This document shows, piece after piece, positions 33,526-35,730 of a stretch of DNA of 35,730 nucleotides. The position numbers and the translations under genes are program-made. The notes under the pieces are model-generated. The model was not told the DNA's origin, ran no database searches, and saw only the letters and a program-made list of their open reading frames with translations. Position 1 is the stretch's first letter, and each line of letters opens with the position of its first letter. The DNA is taken from NCBI RefSeq assembly GCF_900609045.1, contig NZ_UXAV01000021.1:1-35730 (forward strand), written 5' to 3'. This DNA comes from Filibacter tadaridae. Lineage in GTDB: Bacteria; Bacillota; Bacilli; Bacillales_A; Planococcaceae.

Positions 33526-35253
33526 TTATTCATAAACTCTTTTCATAAACGAAACACACTTATCCGGAGTAGTGGGTCTGCTATAAAAGTACCCTTGTCC
33601 TTCTTCACAACCGTATTCGTGTAAAATGGCAGCTTGCTCCTCACACTCAATTCCTTCGGCAATGACACGCAACCCAACTGTGCCCGCTACCGCCAAAATC
33701 GCCTTAACAATTGCACGACTTTCCTCATTTTCATGTATATCGCCAATAAAAGCCCGATCAATTTTCAACGTGTCAGCAGGTAACTCTTTAATATAGCTGA
33801 ATGTACTATAACCCGTTCCGAAATCATCGATGGCGATGGTGATACCCAAATCCCTAATCTCCTGGATGACATCTTGCATTCCGGATCGATCCGCAAAAGC
33901 ACTCTCTGTTAACTCAATTTCGATTCGCTCCGAAGTTACACCCGTTTCAACAAGAATGCGTTTAATCGCCTCCACAATACCGGGCTCTTTCAACTGAATG
34001 GCGGAGATGTTAATCGCAATTCGGACAGGTGCGAAGTCTGCGTCCTGCCATTTCCTCGCCTGTTTGCATGCTTCGTGTATTATCCATTCCCCTAATGGCA
34101 AAATGAGTTTCGTCTCTTCTGCAACGGGAATAAACTTATCAGGTGGAATTCTGCCAAGATCGGGATGATTCCATCGAACAAGCGCTTCCACGCCCATCAA
34201 GTCCCCTGTCTTCAAGTCCACTTTAGGCTGATAATCCAAATTAAAATGGCCGAGACTTATACTTTTTCGCAACTCATTCTCCAACAAAATCCGTTCAAGC
34301 GTTTTAGCAGCTGTTCCGTGCTCATACATTTCAAATTTGCCGCCGCCCTTAGCCCTAGCATTGGAAAGTGCTTTTTCTGCTTTCATAGCTAACTCAGAAG
34401 GCTTTTGAGCATGCTCGGGGTACAGTGCAATCCCTAGGCTGAATGATAATGTATAAAGTTGTCCCATCACTTCAATAGGCTCCTCAAGAAATTGCTGAAT
34501 TTCCTTTGTCAACTGCTCGGCATGTTCTGCACCACGAATGTTTTTCAGCAACAATGCAAATTCATCGCCTGAAAGCCTCCCATATACATGGTCATCTTGT
34601 AAGTTCTCTTTCAATCGATTCGAAACCATCGATAAAATATAATCACCCGCCTCGTTTCCAAGCGAGTCATTTACATATCTAAGTCGATCAATATCAAAAT
34701 AGACAAACCCTAGTTTTGTATTACTTTCGTTTGCAAATTCTACTTCTCTTTTCACAAGTTCACGGAAAGACGAACGGTTTGGTAAACCTGTCAACTGATC
34801 CTTACAGGCAAGGTTTTGGATAATCCGCTCCGACTCTTTCCGCTCCGTAACATCATATCGAATGGAGATATATTGATAAGGCCTTCCTTTTTCGTTTAGC
34901 GATGGGACAATCGTCGTATCTACCCAATAAAAAGAACCATCTACTCTCCTATTACAAATTTCACCACGCCATATCTTTCCGCGACCAATCGTAGCCCACA
35001 TCGTTTTAAAAAAATTCCGCGGGTGGTAGTTGGAATTTATAATTCTATGATCGGAGCCAATAAGTTCTTCCGCAGTGTACTGAGAAATCTCCGTAAATAA
35101 TTCATTGACATATGTTATTTTTCCTCTTCTATCCGTAATTGCGACAATGGCAGATTTATCAAGTGCATAAATAATATCCATCAGCAGCTTTTCCGCTTCC
35201 TCGCTTCCGTCGTGGTGAATAATCTCTGGCATTGTATTATTACTGTCTAACAT
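33526..35253 (-). CDS. PAS-GGDEF-EAL cyclic-di-GMP protein
   Basis: A 575-residue soluble protein without membrane helices. PAS/PAC sensor at about 25-140 (ITDRRGKITYVN, then GSFYWVDTTIVPSLNEKGRP), GGDEF domain at 145-310 with signature SGDEF (228-232, first Gly replaced by Ser), and EAL domain at 325-570 with EAL at 356-358, NISAIQ, ELTES, DDFGTGYS, LKIDRAFI and EEGQGYFYSRP all present. The full set of EAL residues suggests an active phosphodiesterase; SGDEF can still be active as a cyclase, so the net direction is open. AGAGGT precedes ATG. Single gene; no terminator was seen. Confidence 0.9.
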   Translation of the reverse strand: MLDSNNTMPEIIHHDGSEEAEKLLMDIIYALDKSAIVAITDRRGKITYVNELFTEISQYTAEELIGSDHRIINSNYHPRNFFKTMWATIGRGKIWRGEICNRRVDGSFYWVDTTIVPSLNEKGRPYQYISIRYDVTERKESERIIQNLACKDQLTGLPNRSSFRELVKREVEFANESNTKLGFVYFDIDRLRYVNDSLGNEAGDYILSMVSNRLKENLQDDHVYGRLSGDEFALLLKNIRGAEHAEQLTKEIQQFLEEPIEVMGQLYTLSFSLGIALYPEHAQKPSELAMKAEKALSNARAKGGGKFEMYEHGTAAKTLERILLENELRKSISLGHFNLDYQPKVDLKTGDLMGVEALVRWNHPDLGRIPPDKFIPVAEETKLILPLGEWIIHEACKQARKWQDADFAPVRIAINISAIQLKEPGIVEAIKRILVETGVTSERIEIELTESAFADRSGMQDVIQEIRDLGITIAIDDFGTGYSTFSYIKELPADTLKIDRAFIGDIHENEESRAIVKAILAVAGTVGLRVIAEGIECEEQAAILHEYGCEEGQGYFYSRPTTPDKCVSFMKRVYE

Positions 35254-35392
35254 ACTATTACCTCTTTTTTATAGTTGTCTATGATTGATATTTTTCTCTA
35301 AATGACTTCTTTAGGACTATTGTACAACAAACTTTCTGTTGGTACACCACCTCGGGATTATGGAACTTGAGAAGTAATTATAAAACGCGAGG

Positions 35393-35730
35393 GAAGCCCA
35401 TTAAACTTGGGAAGCGATCAATTAGCGTGGGGATTCGCTCATTTATCCCAAGAAGCGATCAATTAGCGTGGGGATTCGCTCATTTATCCCAAGAAGCGAT
35501 CAACTAGCGTCGCGAGGCGATCATTTATTTCGTGAAGTGATCAATCAGCGTCGCAAGGCGATCATTTATCTCTTGAAGCGATCAATTAGAGTCGCTAGGC
35601 GATCATTTATCTCTTGAAGCGATCAATCAGAGTCGCTAGGCGATCATTTATCTCGTGAAGCGATCAATCAGAGTCGCAAGGCGATCATTTATCTCGTGAA
35701 GCGATCAATCAGAGTCGCAAGGCGATCATT
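35393..35730. repeat. Exact 41-bp tandem repeat array, runs off the window
   Basis: Copies start at 35414, 35455, 35496, 35537, 35578, 35619, 35660 and 35701, always 41 bp apart, with a degenerate unit before the first (from about 35393). Each unit has two similar halves of about 20 bp: GCGATCAATtag and GCGATCATTTATC. Units near the right are nearly identical, those at the left more diverged. It shares words with the array at 24928-25120. The stretch 35254-35392 upstream of the PAS gene shows only a weak TACAAT. Function unknown. Confidence 0.95.

Noticed and set aside
35414..35730. CRISPR array at the right end
   Set aside because: The 41-bp units are contiguous copies with no variable spacers.

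Overview
The window looks like chromosomal DNA of a low-GC Gram-positive rod of the order Bacillales, most likely the Planococcaceae (Sporosarcina-like). The evidence is strong Shine-Dalgarno sites, frequent TTG/GTG starts, T-tailed hairpin terminators, and a block of genes with Bacillus-type order (arginase, SigW, RsiW, CdaA, CdaR, GlmM). Genus is an inference from content only. No rRNA, tRNA, CRISPR array, intact insertion sequence or prophage was seen.

Layout. 1-310 is a tandem array of TTATCACCG-type repeats. 311-2246 holds a NERD-domain protein and a metallo-beta-lactamase-fold hydrolase, divergent. 2306-5715 is a two-component system (OmpR-type regulator and histidine kinase) followed by two PepSY proteins, much like the ykoGHI locus of Bacillus subtilis. 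5827-6156 is an IsdG/HmoA-like protein with a palindromic Fur box upstream. 6356-8861 carries a RocB-like M20 peptidase and a MerR/TipAS (Mta-like) regulator. 9140-10890 has a strongly folded leader, an ECF sigma factor and its DUF4179 membrane partner. 10988-12177 has two unrecognised membrane proteins. 12216-17636 is a sulfur cluster: LysR regulator, cystine transporter TcyP, PatB/MalY-type C-S lyase and a CstB-like persulfide dioxygenase-rhodanese, with a roughly 290-nt multi-hairpin element in the middle.

18029-24850 contains an EamA transporter, a nitronate monooxygenase-like enzyme, an SRPBCC protein, YwbE, a methyltransferase, and a MarR-MMPL efflux operon with a visible promoter and operator. 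24928-25120 is a second repeat array. 25181-27292 carries a YtcJ-like amidohydrolase and YtoQ. 27499-33445 is the cell-envelope and c-di-AMP block (glmM, cdaR, cdaA, rsiW, sigW) plus arginase rocF. 33526-35253 is a PAS-GGDEF-EAL protein, and 35393 to the window end is an exactly 41-bp periodic repeat array of the same family as 24928-25120.

How they work together. SigW/RsiW sense envelope stress, CdaA/CdaR make and control c-di-AMP, and GlmM makes glucosamine-1-phosphate for the wall. RocB and RocF belong to arginine use. TcyP imports cystine, PatB can release sulfide from it, and CstB can detoxify the resulting persulfides. The most unusual items are the structured element at 15926-16212, which repeats a two-hairpin module with compensatory stem changes and CAGGAYG loops, the helically phased intergenic repeat arrays, and the nested hairpin leader of the ECF sigma gene. 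Several starts were moved to better ribosome-binding sites, as noted per gene.
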